Source: Tepidibacter hydrothermalis
GTDB taxonomy: Bacteria > Bacillota > Clostridia > Peptostreptococcales > Peptostreptococcaceae
NCBI RefSeq assembly: GCF_029542625.1
Contig: NZ_CP120733.1
Location: forward strand, 2,976,001-3,040,000
DNA: 64,000 nucleotides
Reading direction: 5' to 3'
Position numbers and translations under genes: made by a program. This document shows positions 53,880 to 62,769 of this stretch, piece by piece (the stretch's first letter is position 1; every line of letters starts with the position of its first letter). The notes under the pieces were generated by a model, which did no database searches, was not told where the DNA came from, and worked only from the letters and a program-made list of their open reading frames with translations.

Positions 53880-54220
53880 TTACTTTTCCGTGTTTTTTTA
53901 AATTTAATTTAAATAGCAATTTACTTTTTTCTCTTTTTCTATATCTCCCTTTGTGTTTTGACAATTAAATTCATTTTTTCTCCGTTTTATTTTGACTATT
54001 TTTTAACTTTTTAGCTTCAATATGCATTTTTTCAACCTTTTTTTATCATTTGGATCTATTTTTTATAAATAGAACTTCATCATTATATAAGTTCTATTAA
54101 AACTTTATATTCATGCTTTGGTTAAAAATTTAATGTCCATTAACGCCACTTACTTTACTATAATTAAAAATCATCTTTTTTATATTATATATTATTTGTA
54201 TAAAAAGCTAGATATAATCT
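53880..54220. other. T-rich divergent region between the grd and DUF169 promoters
   Basis: About 340 bp without a reading frame of note. One inverted repeat, AATAGAACTT/AAGTTCTATT (54068-54077 and 54089-54098, 11-bp spacer), stands out. Nothing else is recognised. Confidence 0.4.
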
Positions 54221-54224
54221 TTTT

Positions 54225-54276
54225 TTAGTTGTAATTAGCAACTAATTGTTTTATAATAGTTTCAAATAGAAACTAT
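54225..54276 (+). promoter_or_regulatory. Promoter of the DUF169-MFS operon with two operator-like dyads
   Basis: Promoter TTGTAA (54229-54234), 17 bp, TATAAT (54252-54257). A dyad TTAGTTG/CAACTAA (54225-54245) covers the -35, and a second, ATAGTTTC/GAAACTAT (54256-54276), covers the -10/start. Both have 5-7 bp spacers, suggesting tight repression. Confidence 0.65.
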
Positions 54277-54293
54277 ATTAGGAGGTCATTTTT

Positions 54294-55106
54294 ATGAAAA
54301 GTAAAATAGTTAATGCTTTAAAACCAGAACTTGAAACCATAGCACTTTTAAGAAGTAATACAAAACCCGAAGGTGCTATTCAGCCTACGCCAGGTAAATA
54401 TGTATGTATAATGTCATTGTTTGCACAAGTTGCTACTAAAGGAAAAGTTGTCGTATTCGATAGAGATACTTATGGCTGCCCCGGTGCAAAAGCAGGACTT
54501 GGTTTTGGATCAGCTTATGGTGAAGCAATGGGAGGATATGATACTTTCGCAGCATTTTTCTCAAAAGGTTTAGAGGATGCAAAAGATAAAGACAAATATC
54601 TAGAAATTTCTAATAATGCAAATGTTCATGTTAGAAAAAAACTTATTGAAGGAGAAAGATTTCACACTTCAAGAGAAAAAGCTTATAAATGGATAACTCA
54701 AGATCTACCTCTTTATGATTTTCCTGAAAAATATGTTATTTTAAAACCACTAAAAGATGTTACAGAAGACGAAAAGCCTCAGTCTATTATATTCACAGTA
54801 AATCCCATTCAGCTGACAGCTCTTATGACATTAACAGGCTCTATAAGAGAAGGAGTTAATGATACTATAACACCTCAAGGTGCAGCATGTCAGATGATTG
54901 GATCATTTGTCTTTAAAGAAATGGAATCAGATAACCCTAGAGCTGTTTTAGGAATGATTGATCTTGCGGCAAGAAAAACTGTTAGAAATATTTTACCAGA
55001 TAATGTTTTAACTTATGCTGTTCCATGGAAGTTATTTTTAGATCTTGAAGAAGAAGCAGAAGAAGGTATATTCAAATCACCTTTATGGCTAGATCTTTTT
55101 TATTAA
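54294..55106 (+). CDS. DUF169 family protein
   Basis: 270 residues, soluble. LRSNTKPEGAIQPTPGKYVC, DRDTYGCPGAKAGLGFG, FHTSREKAYKWITQDLP, TVNPIQLTALMTLTG and GAACQMIGSFVFKEM are DUF169 features. Family members occur in anaerobes and methanogens; some are linked to metals or corrinoids, none with proven activity. The conserved CPGA motif with Gly-rich loop may bind a ligand. It is followed by an MFS exporter in the same operon under the dyad-flanked promoter, so the pair may respond to a toxic compound. Confidence 0.88.
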   Translation: MKSKIVNALKPELETIALLRSNTKPEGAIQPTPGKYVCIMSLFAQVATKGKVVVFDRDTYGCPGAKAGLGFGSAYGEAMGGYDTFAAFFSKGLEDAKDKDKYLEISNNANVHVRKKLIEGERFHTSREKAYKWITQDLPLYDFPEKYVILKPLKDVTEDEKPQSIIFTVNPIQLTALMTLTGSIREGVNDTITPQGAACQMIGSFVFKEMESDNPRAVLGMIDLAARKTVRNILPDNVLTYAVPWKLFLDLEEEAEEGIFKSPLWLDLFY

Positions 55107-55143
55107 ATTTTAAATAACTTTTATAGTAAGAAAGGAATATCTA

Positions 55144-56301
55144 ATGAAAAAAATATCAGTTTTATCCATTTCGGTATTATTAATAATGTCTGGAGCTTCT
55201 ATATCGCCAGCTTTAGGAAGTATTAGTGAAAATTTTAATCCTGTTAATCCATTGTTAATAAAGATGATTTTGACTTTACCATGTATTTTAATAATGCCAG
55301 CTAGCATTATATCTGGAAATCTCTCAGAAAAAATAAAAAAACGTACACTATTAATTACAGGATTATTAGTATACTTGATAGGAGGAGTAGGAGGAGGTTT
55401 TGCTTCAAATATATATGTTCTATTAGCATTTAGATCACTTTTAGGTATTGGAGTTGGTTTAATATTACCTCTTTCAACAGGATTAATAGTAGATTTTTTT
55501 GAAGATGAAGAAAGAAAAAAAATGATGGGATATTCAACAGCCATAAATAACTTAGGTGCAGTTATAGCAATTATATTATCTGGTATTTTAGGATCTGTTA
55601 GTTGGAGATTTGCTTTTGGTGTGTATTTTATAGCTTTAATCCCATTGCTTCTAGTTATTTTTAAACTCCCCGAACCTAAAAAACGAGTATCTGCTGAAAA
55701 ATCTCCTTTATCTTTAAATAAGAAAGTGTATAAAATGATGCTATTAATGGCTGTAGTTAATATTGTATTTTATTCTGTTCCTACAAATATAGCTATGCTT
55801 ATTAAAACTCAAAATCTTGGTAGTTCTAGTATTTCTGGTCTTGTAATAGCTTCTTTAAATCTAACTTCATTTATATCAGGACTTTTTTTGACTAAGTTCA
55901 CTAATATATTCAAAAAAAATGCAACTCTTTATTCATTACTTATGATGCTTATTGGATATATAATATTAAGTATTTCAAATTCTTTAATACAAATAGAACT
56001 TGCATTAATTTTAATCGGTTTGGGTCTTGGAATTGTTCTTACATTAATTTTTATCGAAACAAGTAAGAGTGTTTCTGCTAAAGATAGCACATTTGCATTA
56101 GCATTAGTTAATAGTTGTATGTATTTAGGTCAATTTTTATCACCATTATTAATAAATTTCATAGGAAATTTATTAGAAATAACTTCAATACAGTTTGCAT
56201 TTAAATTTTCTACGATATTACTTGTAATTTCAATACTAGTTAAAATATTTTCTTTTGAAAATAAGGCTATATATATATCCCCTTCACAACGTAACCTTTA
56301 A
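55144..56301 (+). CDS. MFS transporter
   Basis: 385 residues, twelve predicted membrane helices. Motif A-like segment NLSEKIKKRTLLITG between helices 2 and 3, RSLLGIGVGLILPLSTGLIVDFF in helices 4-5, and a second-half counterpart FTNIFKKNATLY. It belongs to the drug:H+ antiporter group of 12-TM exporters. It lies 37 bp after the DUF169 gene, so both are expressed together. Substrate unknown. Confidence 0.92.
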   Translation: MKKISVLSISVLLIMSGASISPALGSISENFNPVNPLLIKMILTLPCILIMPASIISGNLSEKIKKRTLLITGLLVYLIGGVGGGFASNIYVLLAFRSLLGIGVGLILPLSTGLIVDFFEDEERKKMMGYSTAINNLGAVIAIILSGILGSVSWRFAFGVYFIALIPLLLVIFKLPEPKKRVSAEKSPLSLNKKVYKMMLLMAVVNIVFYSVPTNIAMLIKTQNLGSSSISGLVIASLNLTSFISGLFLTKFTNIFKKNATLYSLLMMLIGYIILSISNSLIQIELALILIGLGLGIVLTLIFIETSKSVSAKDSTFALALVNSCMYLGQFLSPLLINFIGNLLEITSIQFAFKFSTILLVISILVKIFSFENKAIYISPSQRNL

Positions 56302-56330
56302 ACCATATAATGTTACTTATTAATATATAA

Positions 56331-56371
56331 TAAAAAAATACTTCCGTTGAATAGGAAGTATTTTTTTATTA
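56331..56371. terminator. Terminator after the MFS gene
   Basis: AAAAAAATACTTCC/GGAAGTATTTTTTT with an 8-nt loop; symmetrical. Confidence 0.88.
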
Positions 56372-56451
56372 TATATTAATAATCGTATTTTATGTATATT
56401 AAAATATTATAATTTAAATTTTCAATTGTATTAGCTTCTATTATGTAATTA

Positions 56452-57291
56452 TTATTTCATGTAAAATATTGCTATAGTTCCAGGACCTGCATGTGTTCCT
56501 ATTGCTGATCCTATATTTGTAACTATTATATCCTTAGGATTTAATTCTTCTTTTATAACCTTTTTAAATTCATTTAATAGCTCTTCATTGTCAGCATGGC
56601 TTATACCAATAATTTGATTTTGTATATTATTACTTCTTTTTTTAACTATTTCTATCATCTTAGATATAACTTTTTTCTTACCTCTAACTTGATCAAGTTG
56701 AGAGACAAGACCTTCTTCAACCGTAAGTATAGGTTTTATATTTAATATAGTTCCTATTGCTGCCTTAGTTGATGAAATTCTTCCTCCTTTTTGAAGATAT
56801 TCCAATGTATCAACTGTGAAAATATGATCTACACTATTTCTCATATTTTCTAATTCTAATAAAATTTCTTGAACATCTTTTCCTTCTTTAGACATTTGAG
56901 CTGCTTTTAAAACCATAATACCACACCCAAATGATAAGGCCATAGTATCAAATATGTATATATTATCATTTTGAAGTAAATCTTTAGCTATAACAGATGA
57001 TTGATATGTACCTGTTGCTCTAGAAGAACCAGATATATAAATTATCTGTTCATATGTCTGTAGATAATTTTTAAATACCTCTTCAAATTTAGCAGGTGTA
57101 ACTTGACTTGTTTTTGGAATGGATGGACTCTCCTTCAATTTTTTATAAAATTCCTCACTAGTTAAATCTATCCCGTCCCTATATTCTGTATTTTCAAATA
57201 TAACCGTAAGAGGAAGCACTTCAATGTCAAACTCTTTTATCAAATTTTGAGGTAAATCTGATAAACTATCTGTTATTATTTTTATACTCAT
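56452..57291 (-). CDS. DegV family fatty-acid-binding protein (second copy)
   Basis: 279 residues from the ATG 6 nt after GGAGG; an earlier ATG overlaps that site. SIKIITDSLSDLPQNLI, KTSQVTPAKFEEVF, YISGSSRATGTYQSSVIA, YLQKGGRISSTKAAIGT and the C-terminal GSAIGTHAGPGTIAIFY are DegV hallmarks. Relatives (FakB) bind fatty acids for FakA kinase. It starts 1 bp past the stop of its neighbouring paralogue, so the two are coupled. Confidence 0.94.
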   Translation of the reverse strand: MSIKIITDSLSDLPQNLIKEFDIEVLPLTVIFENTEYRDGIDLTSEEFYKKLKESPSIPKTSQVTPAKFEEVFKNYLQTYEQIIYISGSSRATGTYQSSVIAKDLLQNDNIYIFDTMALSFGCGIMVLKAAQMSKEGKDVQEILLELENMRNSVDHIFTVDTLEYLQKGGRISSTKAAIGTILNIKPILTVEEGLVSQLDQVRGKKKVISKMIEIVKKRSNNIQNQIIGISHADNEELLNEFKKVIKEELNPKDIIVTNIGSAIGTHAGPGTIAIFYMK

Positions 57292-57292
57292 A

Positions 57293-58135
57293 TTAAGCCT
57301 CCTTTTCAAAATAAATAGCTATAGCACTTAAACCAGAGTAGGCAGCTACAGTGCAACCTACGTCAGAAATTATTATTTCCTTTGGGTTAAATTGATTAAT
57401 TATATCAGTCTTTAATTTTTCTAAATACTCTTTATCATTTACATGATTAAGGCCTATAACCTTGTCTTTAATATCTATGTTATTACTTTTTATATAATCA
57501 GTTAACCACTTTATAACTTTTTTTCTGCCTCTAACTTTATCTTTTACTACCATTTCTCCATTTTTCATTGTAACTATAGGCTTTATATTAAGAAAGTTAG
57601 ATATTAAGTACTGACTTTTACTTATCCTTCCACCCTTATATGCATATTCTAATGTATCGAACACTATTAAATATTCTATATTTTCTATCATACATTCTAT
57701 TCTTTTCTTTATTTCATCAAGAGATTTTCCTTGTTTAGCCATTTTAGCAGCTTCTATTACTATTAGACCATATCCTAGTGTTATTCCTTTAGAATCAATA
57801 ACTTCTATTTTTCTATCTGCAAGTTCATTTTTAGCAATAACAGCAGAATTATATGTTCCACTCATTTTAGAAGACATTAATATAGCTAATACTTCATCAC
57901 AATCCTTACTTAGTTCATCAAATGTCTCTATAAATTCAAATGGAGTTACTTGACTAGTTTTAGGAAATTCATCATTATTTTTAATTCTCTCAAATACTTC
58001 ATTGGGACTTATGTCTACTCTATCTTTGTATGTCTTTTCCCCAAATATAATATTTAGATTCATAACTTTTATATCGTATTCTTCAATGTACTCTCTAGGT
58101 AAATCAGATACACTATCTGTAACTATTTTTACCAT
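57293..58135 (-). CDS. DegV family fatty-acid-binding protein (first copy)
   Basis: 280 residues. VKIVTDSVSDLPREYIEEYD, KTSQVTPFEFIETFDE, LMSSKMSGTYNSAVIAKNE, YAYKGGRISKSQYLISNFL and GCTVAAYSGLSAIAIYF follow the DegV pattern. It differs from its partner in the C-terminal motif (AAYSG in place of THAGPG), so the two probably prefer different acyl chains. It starts 9 bp past trmL. Confidence 0.94.
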   Translation of the reverse strand: MVKIVTDSVSDLPREYIEEYDIKVMNLNIIFGEKTYKDRVDISPNEVFERIKNNDEFPKTSQVTPFEFIETFDELSKDCDEVLAILMSSKMSGTYNSAVIAKNELADRKIEVIDSKGITLGYGLIVIEAAKMAKQGKSLDEIKKRIECMIENIEYLIVFDTLEYAYKGGRISKSQYLISNFLNIKPIVTMKNGEMVVKDKVRGRKKVIKWLTDYIKSNNIDIKDKVIGLNHVNDKEYLEKLKTDIINQFNPKEIIISDVGCTVAAYSGLSAIAIYFEKEA

Positions 58136-58144
58136 ACTTTCCCC

Positions 58145-58615
58145 CTATCTCATGTCTGGATAACCAATTTGTCTTAACGCTTCATAAGCAACTATAGCAA
58201 CAGAATTAGACAAGTTTAATGATCTAGCTCTTTCTATATCTCTCATTGGCACTCTTATACATGTTTCTTTATTCTCATTAAGTAAGTCCACAGGAAGGCC
58301 TTTAGTCTCTTTTCCAAATACTATAAAACAACCTCTTTCATATTCTACATCGCTATGATTTTGATTAGTTTTTGTTGTAGAATAAAAAAACTTTGCGTTT
58401 TTATTTTTTTCTTTGACCTCATCAAAACTATCATAATACTGAACATCTGCTAAATCCCAATAATCCAGTCCTGCTCTTTTTAAATATTTATTATCCATAG
58501 AAAAACCAAGCGGTCTTACTAAATGTAATTTAGCTCCCGTTGCAGCACATGTTCTTATTATATTTCCTGTATTTTGAGGTATTTCAGGCTCTACTAAAAC
58601 TATATTTATCGACAT
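58145..58615 (-). CDS. trmL: tRNA (cytidine(34)-2'-O)-methyltransferase
   Basis: 156 residues from the ATG 7 nt after GGGAG. A minimal SPOUT enzyme: INIVLVEPEIPQNTGNIIRT, LVRPLGFSMDNKYLKRAGLDYWD, FGKETKGLPVDLL and RVPMRDIERARSLNLSNSVA. It methylates the wobble ribose of tRNA-Leu. First gene of a trmL-degV-degV operon. Confidence 0.96.
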   Translation of the reverse strand: MSINIVLVEPEIPQNTGNIIRTCAATGAKLHLVRPLGFSMDNKYLKRAGLDYWDLADVQYYDSFDEVKEKNKNAKFFYSTTKTNQNHSDVEYERGCFIVFGKETKGLPVDLLNENKETCIRVPMRDIERARSLNLSNSVAIVAYEALRQIGYPDMR

Positions 58616-58659
58616 ATACATTCTCCCATTCTAAATTTCTTATTATTAATATATAGATT

Positions 58660-58800
58660 TATAAAGTGAAACTTAATTCAGATGTATTTTTACTCCAGCT
58701 GAATTTCTAGTTGAACTAATCCACAAGCTGTTAAGTTCTTATTTTCACCCTTAAGAAGATGAAGTCTTAAAACTTTTAGCTTTCGGATAAATTTCCATAT
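58660..58800. other. Structured, possibly relic sequence
   Basis: Richer in structure than its surroundings: CAGCT/AGCTG, TAAGTTCTTA/TTAAGAAGAT and GTCTTAAAAC pairings. On the minus strand a 21-codon open stretch ends with WISSTRNSAGVKIHLN then TAA at 58675-58673 but is stopped just upstream, which suggests the 3' end of a decayed gene, perhaps a transposon protein. Part of the sequence (CTGTTAA..., AAAACTTTTAG...GGATA) recalls the core of the 5674/7297 elements. Confidence 0.35.
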
Positions 58801-58832
58801 AATTATATATTAATTTTTTCTTTAAAACAACT

Positions 58833-59996
58833 CTATAACTTTGCTAACAATTTCATTAATAACGGTCTTTTTATATCAATAGCCTCGACTGGACACAATT
58901 CTTGACAGCAAAAACATCTTATACACCCATCTAAGTTTACTATAGGTCTTTTATCTACCATATTTATAACCTTAGGAGGACAATTTTTTGCACAATCCTC
59001 ACACCCTACACATTTATTGTGTATAAATACAGGTCTTGGCTGTAAAAGTCCATTCAATATTTCTCTTAAAAATTTTGGTACTTTCCCATCTAGTAAGTCT
59101 AAACTTCTTATCTCCGGAATTATAAAATCATCTATTATAAAATTTTCTATATTATCTCCCTTTAATTCTATATCTTCAAATGTTCCAGAACATAGTCCTC
59201 TTTCTACAGATCTTTGAATAGTTGGTACTTTAATAGACTTTAATCCAATAATATTAGTTGCTACTACATCTAAATGATATGGACTTGTAGAAGCTATAAC
59301 AACACCTATGGTTCTTGCATCGCCTGCACTTGGTCCTTCTCCTTGCATACCAACTATCCCATCCATAAAAGATAATACGGGTTTAGCTGCTATACATATA
59401 TCTACCAGGGCATTTGAAAAGTCAACATTTTCTGGCATTCTAACATGATATTCTGCTTTTTCAAGTCCTGCAACTACTCCAAACATATTTTTAACTGCTC
59501 CTGTGAACATCATCATCCCATGTGTTTTTAACTTAGAAACTGATATAACCTTATCCACTTCATTTAACACTTCAATAGCAGTTATCTTTTTTAATATTAG
59601 TCCATTATCATTTTTAATTTCTACTGAATTTGTATTATAGTTTAATTTAGCTCCTGTGTCATTTGATATTTCTTCTATTCCACATGCCTTGTATACTCCC
59701 TTTAATACATTCATATTAAAAGGTCCTCCTGGACTATCCCCTATAATAACTTTAGCTCCATAATCTATAATGGTTTGTGCTAATGCCTTTGCAAATATAG
59801 GATGTGTAGTAGTTGCATCTTCTGGCTTCTTTTTCATTAAGAGATTTAGTTTTAATAAAACTGTATCATTCTTATCTATATATTTATCTATTCCACCTAA
59901 ATTTTCAAAAGATTGTTCTATTGATTTCTTTACTAAATTGTAATCATATTCTCTGCACCCAATTATAGATACAATTTCTTTTTCCACTACATTCAC
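58833..59996 (-). CDS. DUF362 domain protein with two [4Fe-4S] ferredoxin clusters
   Basis: 387 residues. The DUF362 part (~10-300) has LLKLNLLMKKKPEDATTTHP, IGDSPGGPFN, SVSKLKTHGMMMFTGAVKNM and GIVGMQGEGPSAGDART. The C-terminus carries CVGCEDCAKNCPPKVI and CIRCFCCQELCPVEAI, a 2[4Fe-4S] ferredoxin. Family function is unknown; the ferredoxin part suggests electron transfer. The start is GTG (59996), or another GTG three codons on. It lies 8 bp upstream of the HAD phosphatase gene in the same direction. Confidence 0.9.
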   Translation of the reverse strand: MNVVEKEIVSIIGCREYDYNLVKKSIEQSFENLGGIDKYIDKNDTVLLKLNLLMKKKPEDATTTHPIFAKALAQTIIDYGAKVIIGDSPGGPFNMNVLKGVYKACGIEEISNDTGAKLNYNTNSVEIKNDNGLILKKITAIEVLNEVDKVISVSKLKTHGMMMFTGAVKNMFGVVAGLEKAEYHVRMPENVDFSNALVDICIAAKPVLSFMDGIVGMQGEGPSAGDARTIGVVIASTSPYHLDVVATNIIGLKSIKVPTIQRSVERGLCSGTFEDIELKGDNIENFIIDDFIIPEIRSLDLLDGKVPKFLREILNGLLQPRPVFIHNKCVGCEDCAKNCPPKVINMVDKRPIVNLDGCIRCFCCQELCPVEAIDIKRPLLMKLLAKL

Positions 59997-60004
59997 AACC
60001 TTCT

Positions 60005-60832
60005 TTAATATTCTATATTTAACAATTCATTTAATGCTTTTGCTACTCCACTTCGTTCATTAGAATCTGTTATGAAGTTAGCTTTTTCCTTTACCTTATC
60101 TTCAGAGTTTCCCATGGCAACTCCCATTCCAGCATACTCTATCATACTCAAATCATTAAAATTATCTCCAAAGGTTATTATTTCCTCTTGCTTGACTCCA
60201 AAATGCTCTGCTAATTTTTTTACCGCCTCCCCTTTGCTCACACCATTGTTCATAACCTCTATATTGTTATGCCACGATTTACTAACCTCTATATTGTCTA
60301 TCTTCTCAAGTTCTTTTCTAACTTCATCTAGTTTATCTAAATCATCATCAATTATTACAAATTTTAGTATACCATCTGTATTCTGTATAAATTTTATAGG
60401 GTCATCCATAACTTTTATGTTTACTCTATTTTCTTCTAATTGATTCTCATTCCACTTAGAATACTGAAGAGATGAATATTTTAGTTCTTTACAATAAAAA
60501 CCTGTATCATTATAAAAATGATAATATACACCAAGTCTATCACATATATTTACTACCTTTTTGCAGTCTTCTTCATTCATAGTATTTTTATATAATGTAT
60601 TATTAGTCTTCTCTTCTCTTATAATAGCTCCATTACAAGCTACTATAGGAGCATCTAATTCTAATAAATTTGCATAGTATCTAGCTGATGTATATATTCT
60701 TCCAGTAGCTATTGCTACCTTAACTCCTATTTCTGTTGCTTTCTTTAAAGCTTTCTTATTTTCTTTAGTAATTTCTTTATGGTCACTTAAAAGAGTTCCA
60801 TCCATATCAGTTACTATTAATTTATATTTCAT
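60005..60832 (-). CDS. Cof-type HAD-IIB phosphatase
   Basis: 275 residues from the ATG after GAGGTG. HAD motif I TDMDGTLLSD, motif II IATGRIYTSARY, and motif III/IV ITFGDNFNDLSMIEYAGMGVAMGN, with a C2B cap. Such enzymes hydrolyse phosphorylated sugars, nucleotides or flavin precursors; substrate not identifiable. Positioned between the DUF362 gene and the cobalamin genes, with its start overlapping nothing (5-bp gap to the upstream phosphatase). Confidence 0.93.
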   Translation of the reverse strand: MKYKLIVTDMDGTLLSDHKEITKENKKALKKATEIGVKVAIATGRIYTSARYYANLLELDAPIVACNGAIIREEKTNNTLYKNTMNEEDCKKVVNICDRLGVYYHFYNDTGFYCKELKYSSLQYSKWNENQLEENRVNIKVMDDPIKFIQNTDGILKFVIIDDDLDKLDEVRKELEKIDNIEVSKSWHNNIEVMNNGVSKGEAVKKLAEHFGVKQEEIITFGDNFNDLSMIEYAGMGVAMGNSEDKVKEKANFITDSNERSGVAKALNELLNIEY

Positions 60833-60837
60833 TTTTA

Positions 60838-61443
60838 TCACCTCAAATGTTCAGTATTATTTAAATTGTGTATAACAGAGAAATTATCAACAACTTCGAC
60901 TATAGTCATACTGCAATTATCTATTTTAAAATTCCAATGATATGTATGATCTTTACTTATAAGATGAGATAAGCAAGCCCTTATAACCCCTGCATGAGAT
61001 ACTATTAATACTGTTTTACCATCATAATTTTTTATTATATGATCAATTTTATTAGATATTCTATCGTGAAACCCTATCATATTTTCACCATTTGGAAAAC
61101 TATATTCAAAAGATCCATTTTTCAATCTTTCATATTCTTCTTTATGATTAGCCTCTATCTCTTTAAATGTCAATCCTTCAAAATCTCCAAAGTTCATTTC
61201 CTTAAATTCATCACAAATATTTATATCTAAACTATTTATTTTAGATATTTCTTTAGCTGTATTCATAGCTCTTTTTAAAGGACTTGAGTATATTAAATCT
61301 ATTTTTTCGTCTTTTAGCCTAACACTAGTTTGTTTTACCTGTTTTTTACCTAAATCACTTAGTTCACTATCTATAAATCCAGAAAGCTTCATACTTTCAT
61401 TATCTAACGTTAAGCCATGTCTTATAAAGATAAATTTTATCAT
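60838..61443 (-). CDS. cobC: Histidine phosphatase, likely alpha-ribazole phosphatase
   Basis: 201 residues from the ATG 6 nt after GGGGGT. Phosphoglycerate-mutase fold: FIFIRHGLTLDNE (phospho-His), YSSPLKRAMNTA, EMNFGDFEGLT and VLIVSHAGVIRACLSHL. Directly following cobS (4-bp overlap), it most likely removes the phosphate from alpha-ribazole 5'-phosphate or cobalamin phosphate. Confidence 0.9.
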   Translation of the reverse strand: MIKFIFIRHGLTLDNESMKLSGFIDSELSDLGKKQVKQTSVRLKDEKIDLIYSSPLKRAMNTAKEISKINSLDINICDEFKEMNFGDFEGLTFKEIEANHKEEYERLKNGSFEYSFPNGENMIGFHDRISNKIDHIIKNYDGKTVLIVSHAGVIRACLSHLISKDHTYHWNFKIDNCSMTIVEVVDNFSVIHNLNNTEHLR

Positions 61444-62204
61444 ATATATACCCCCAAACAAATAAACAGCAAATATATTAACTCTGTAAGTTCACAAATA
61501 CACCCTAATATATCTCCTGTTATTCCTCCTATTATGTTAGTTATATATTTAGTATAAAATCTAATTAAAATCCACAATATACCCATAAATATTATATTGT
61601 AAACCATTAGTTTTAAACCAAAATCAAAAAATATATTCAATAGAGCTATATACAATATAGTAAAAATACAGCATATAAATATTTGTTTTTCATTTATTTG
61701 ACCTATAAATACATTTCCCATACCTTTTTTTCTAGGACTTTTATTATTATAAGATGCAAAAGCTATAGCAATTCTACCATATACAGGCATCAATATCGTT
61801 GTATAGTATATATTTGCATTTAAAGATTTATATACAAACCCTATTTTTAAAAGTATAACGAATAATACTGCTAAAAGTGCATTAGTTCCAAGCCTTGAGT
61901 CCTTCATAATCTCTAACATTCTTTCTTTATCTCTATAGCTGTAAATCCCATCAAACGTATCTCCAACTCCATCTAAGTGAAGTCCTCCAGTTAATACTAC
62001 TCCACAAAGTACAAATATTACACTACCTATATAAACTCCAAATAAATTTGTAGTAATATATGTAACTAAACAATACAATATACCTAATATCAATCCGACT
62101 GTTGGAAAATATATCATACCCTTATTAAAATTTTCATCAAATTCTATATTGACCTTTACAGGTATTCTAGTCAAGAATGTCAATATCGCTAAAAATCTAT
62201 TCAT
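61440..62204 (-). CDS. cobS: Adenosylcobinamide-GDP ribazoletransferase
   Basis: 254 residues, seven or so membrane helices. LTFLTRIPVKV, GGLHLDGVGDTFDGIYSYRD (the catalytic Asp-rich motif), RLGTNALLAVLFVILLKIGF and GITGDILGCICELTELIYLL match CobS/CobV. It joins adenosylcobinamide-GDP with alpha-ribazole in the membrane. It starts 4 bp after cobU. Confidence 0.95.
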   Translation of the reverse strand: MNRFLAILTFLTRIPVKVNIEFDENFNKGMIYFPTVGLILGILYCLVTYITTNLFGVYIGSVIFVLCGVVLTGGLHLDGVGDTFDGIYSYRDKERMLEIMKDSRLGTNALLAVLFVILLKIGFVYKSLNANIYYTTILMPVYGRIAIAFASYNNKSPRKKGMGNVFIGQINEKQIFICCIFTILYIALLNIFFDFGLKLMVYNIIFMGILWILIRFYTKYITNIIGGITGDILGCICELTELIYLLFICLGVYI

Positions 62205-62208
62205 AATT

Positions 62209-62769
62209 CTACCCCTTAATCTTTACCGGTATAGAACTTACCACTAAATATACTTCATCACTTAATGTAGCTATTTTTTGATTAACTCTTCCAGCTATAT
62301 CCCTGTATATTCTAGATAATCTATTTTCCGGCACTATTCCCATACCCAACTCATTTGTCACAAATACGAAGTATAACTCTGTATTTCTTATTGCATCTAT
62401 TAATTTCACAACTTGCTCATTTATATAACTTTCTATCTTGTCAATTTCTTCTCTACATATTTCATCCCAATCAACATCAAATTCAAACATAAGATTATTT
62501 ACAAGCAATGTTACACAATCTAATAATACAGTATCATTTTTACTTTTTATATCATCAATTATATTGTATATATCCTTATATGTTTCATACGTGTTCCAAT
62601 GTTGTGGCCTTGACTCTTTGTGTTTTTTTATTCTATCCCTCATTCCATCATCAAAAGCTATAGACGTAGCTATATAAGCCACTTTTTCTGATTTACATTT
62701 ACAAAGCTCCTCTGAAAAAGAGCTTTTTCCTGATCTTGCTCCCCCTGTTACCATTACTATTTGACTCAA
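62209..62769 (-). CDS. cobU: Adenosylcobinamide kinase / guanylyltransferase
   Basis: 186 residues from a TTG placed about 10 nt after GGAGAG; upstream frame is lysine/methionine-rich and antisense-like, so I reject the longer start. Walker A VTGGARSGKSSF, AYIATSIAFDDGMRDRI, KESRPQHWNTYE (guanylylated His region), VLLDCVTLLVNNLMF and FVTNELGMGIVPENRLSRIYRD. It phosphorylates adenosylcobinamide and adds GMP. It overlaps the DUF2225 gene by 71 bp. With cobS and cobC this is the nucleotide-loop assembly set, without cobT or cobD here. Confidence 0.93.
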   Translation of the reverse strand: MSQIVMVTGGARSGKSSFSEELCKCKSEKVAYIATSIAFDDGMRDRIKKHKESRPQHWNTYETYKDIYNIIDDIKSKNDTVLLDCVTLLVNNLMFEFDVDWDEICREEIDKIESYINEQVVKLIDAIRNTELYFVFVTNELGMGIVPENRLSRIYRDIAGRVNQKIATLSDEVYLVVSSIPVKIKG

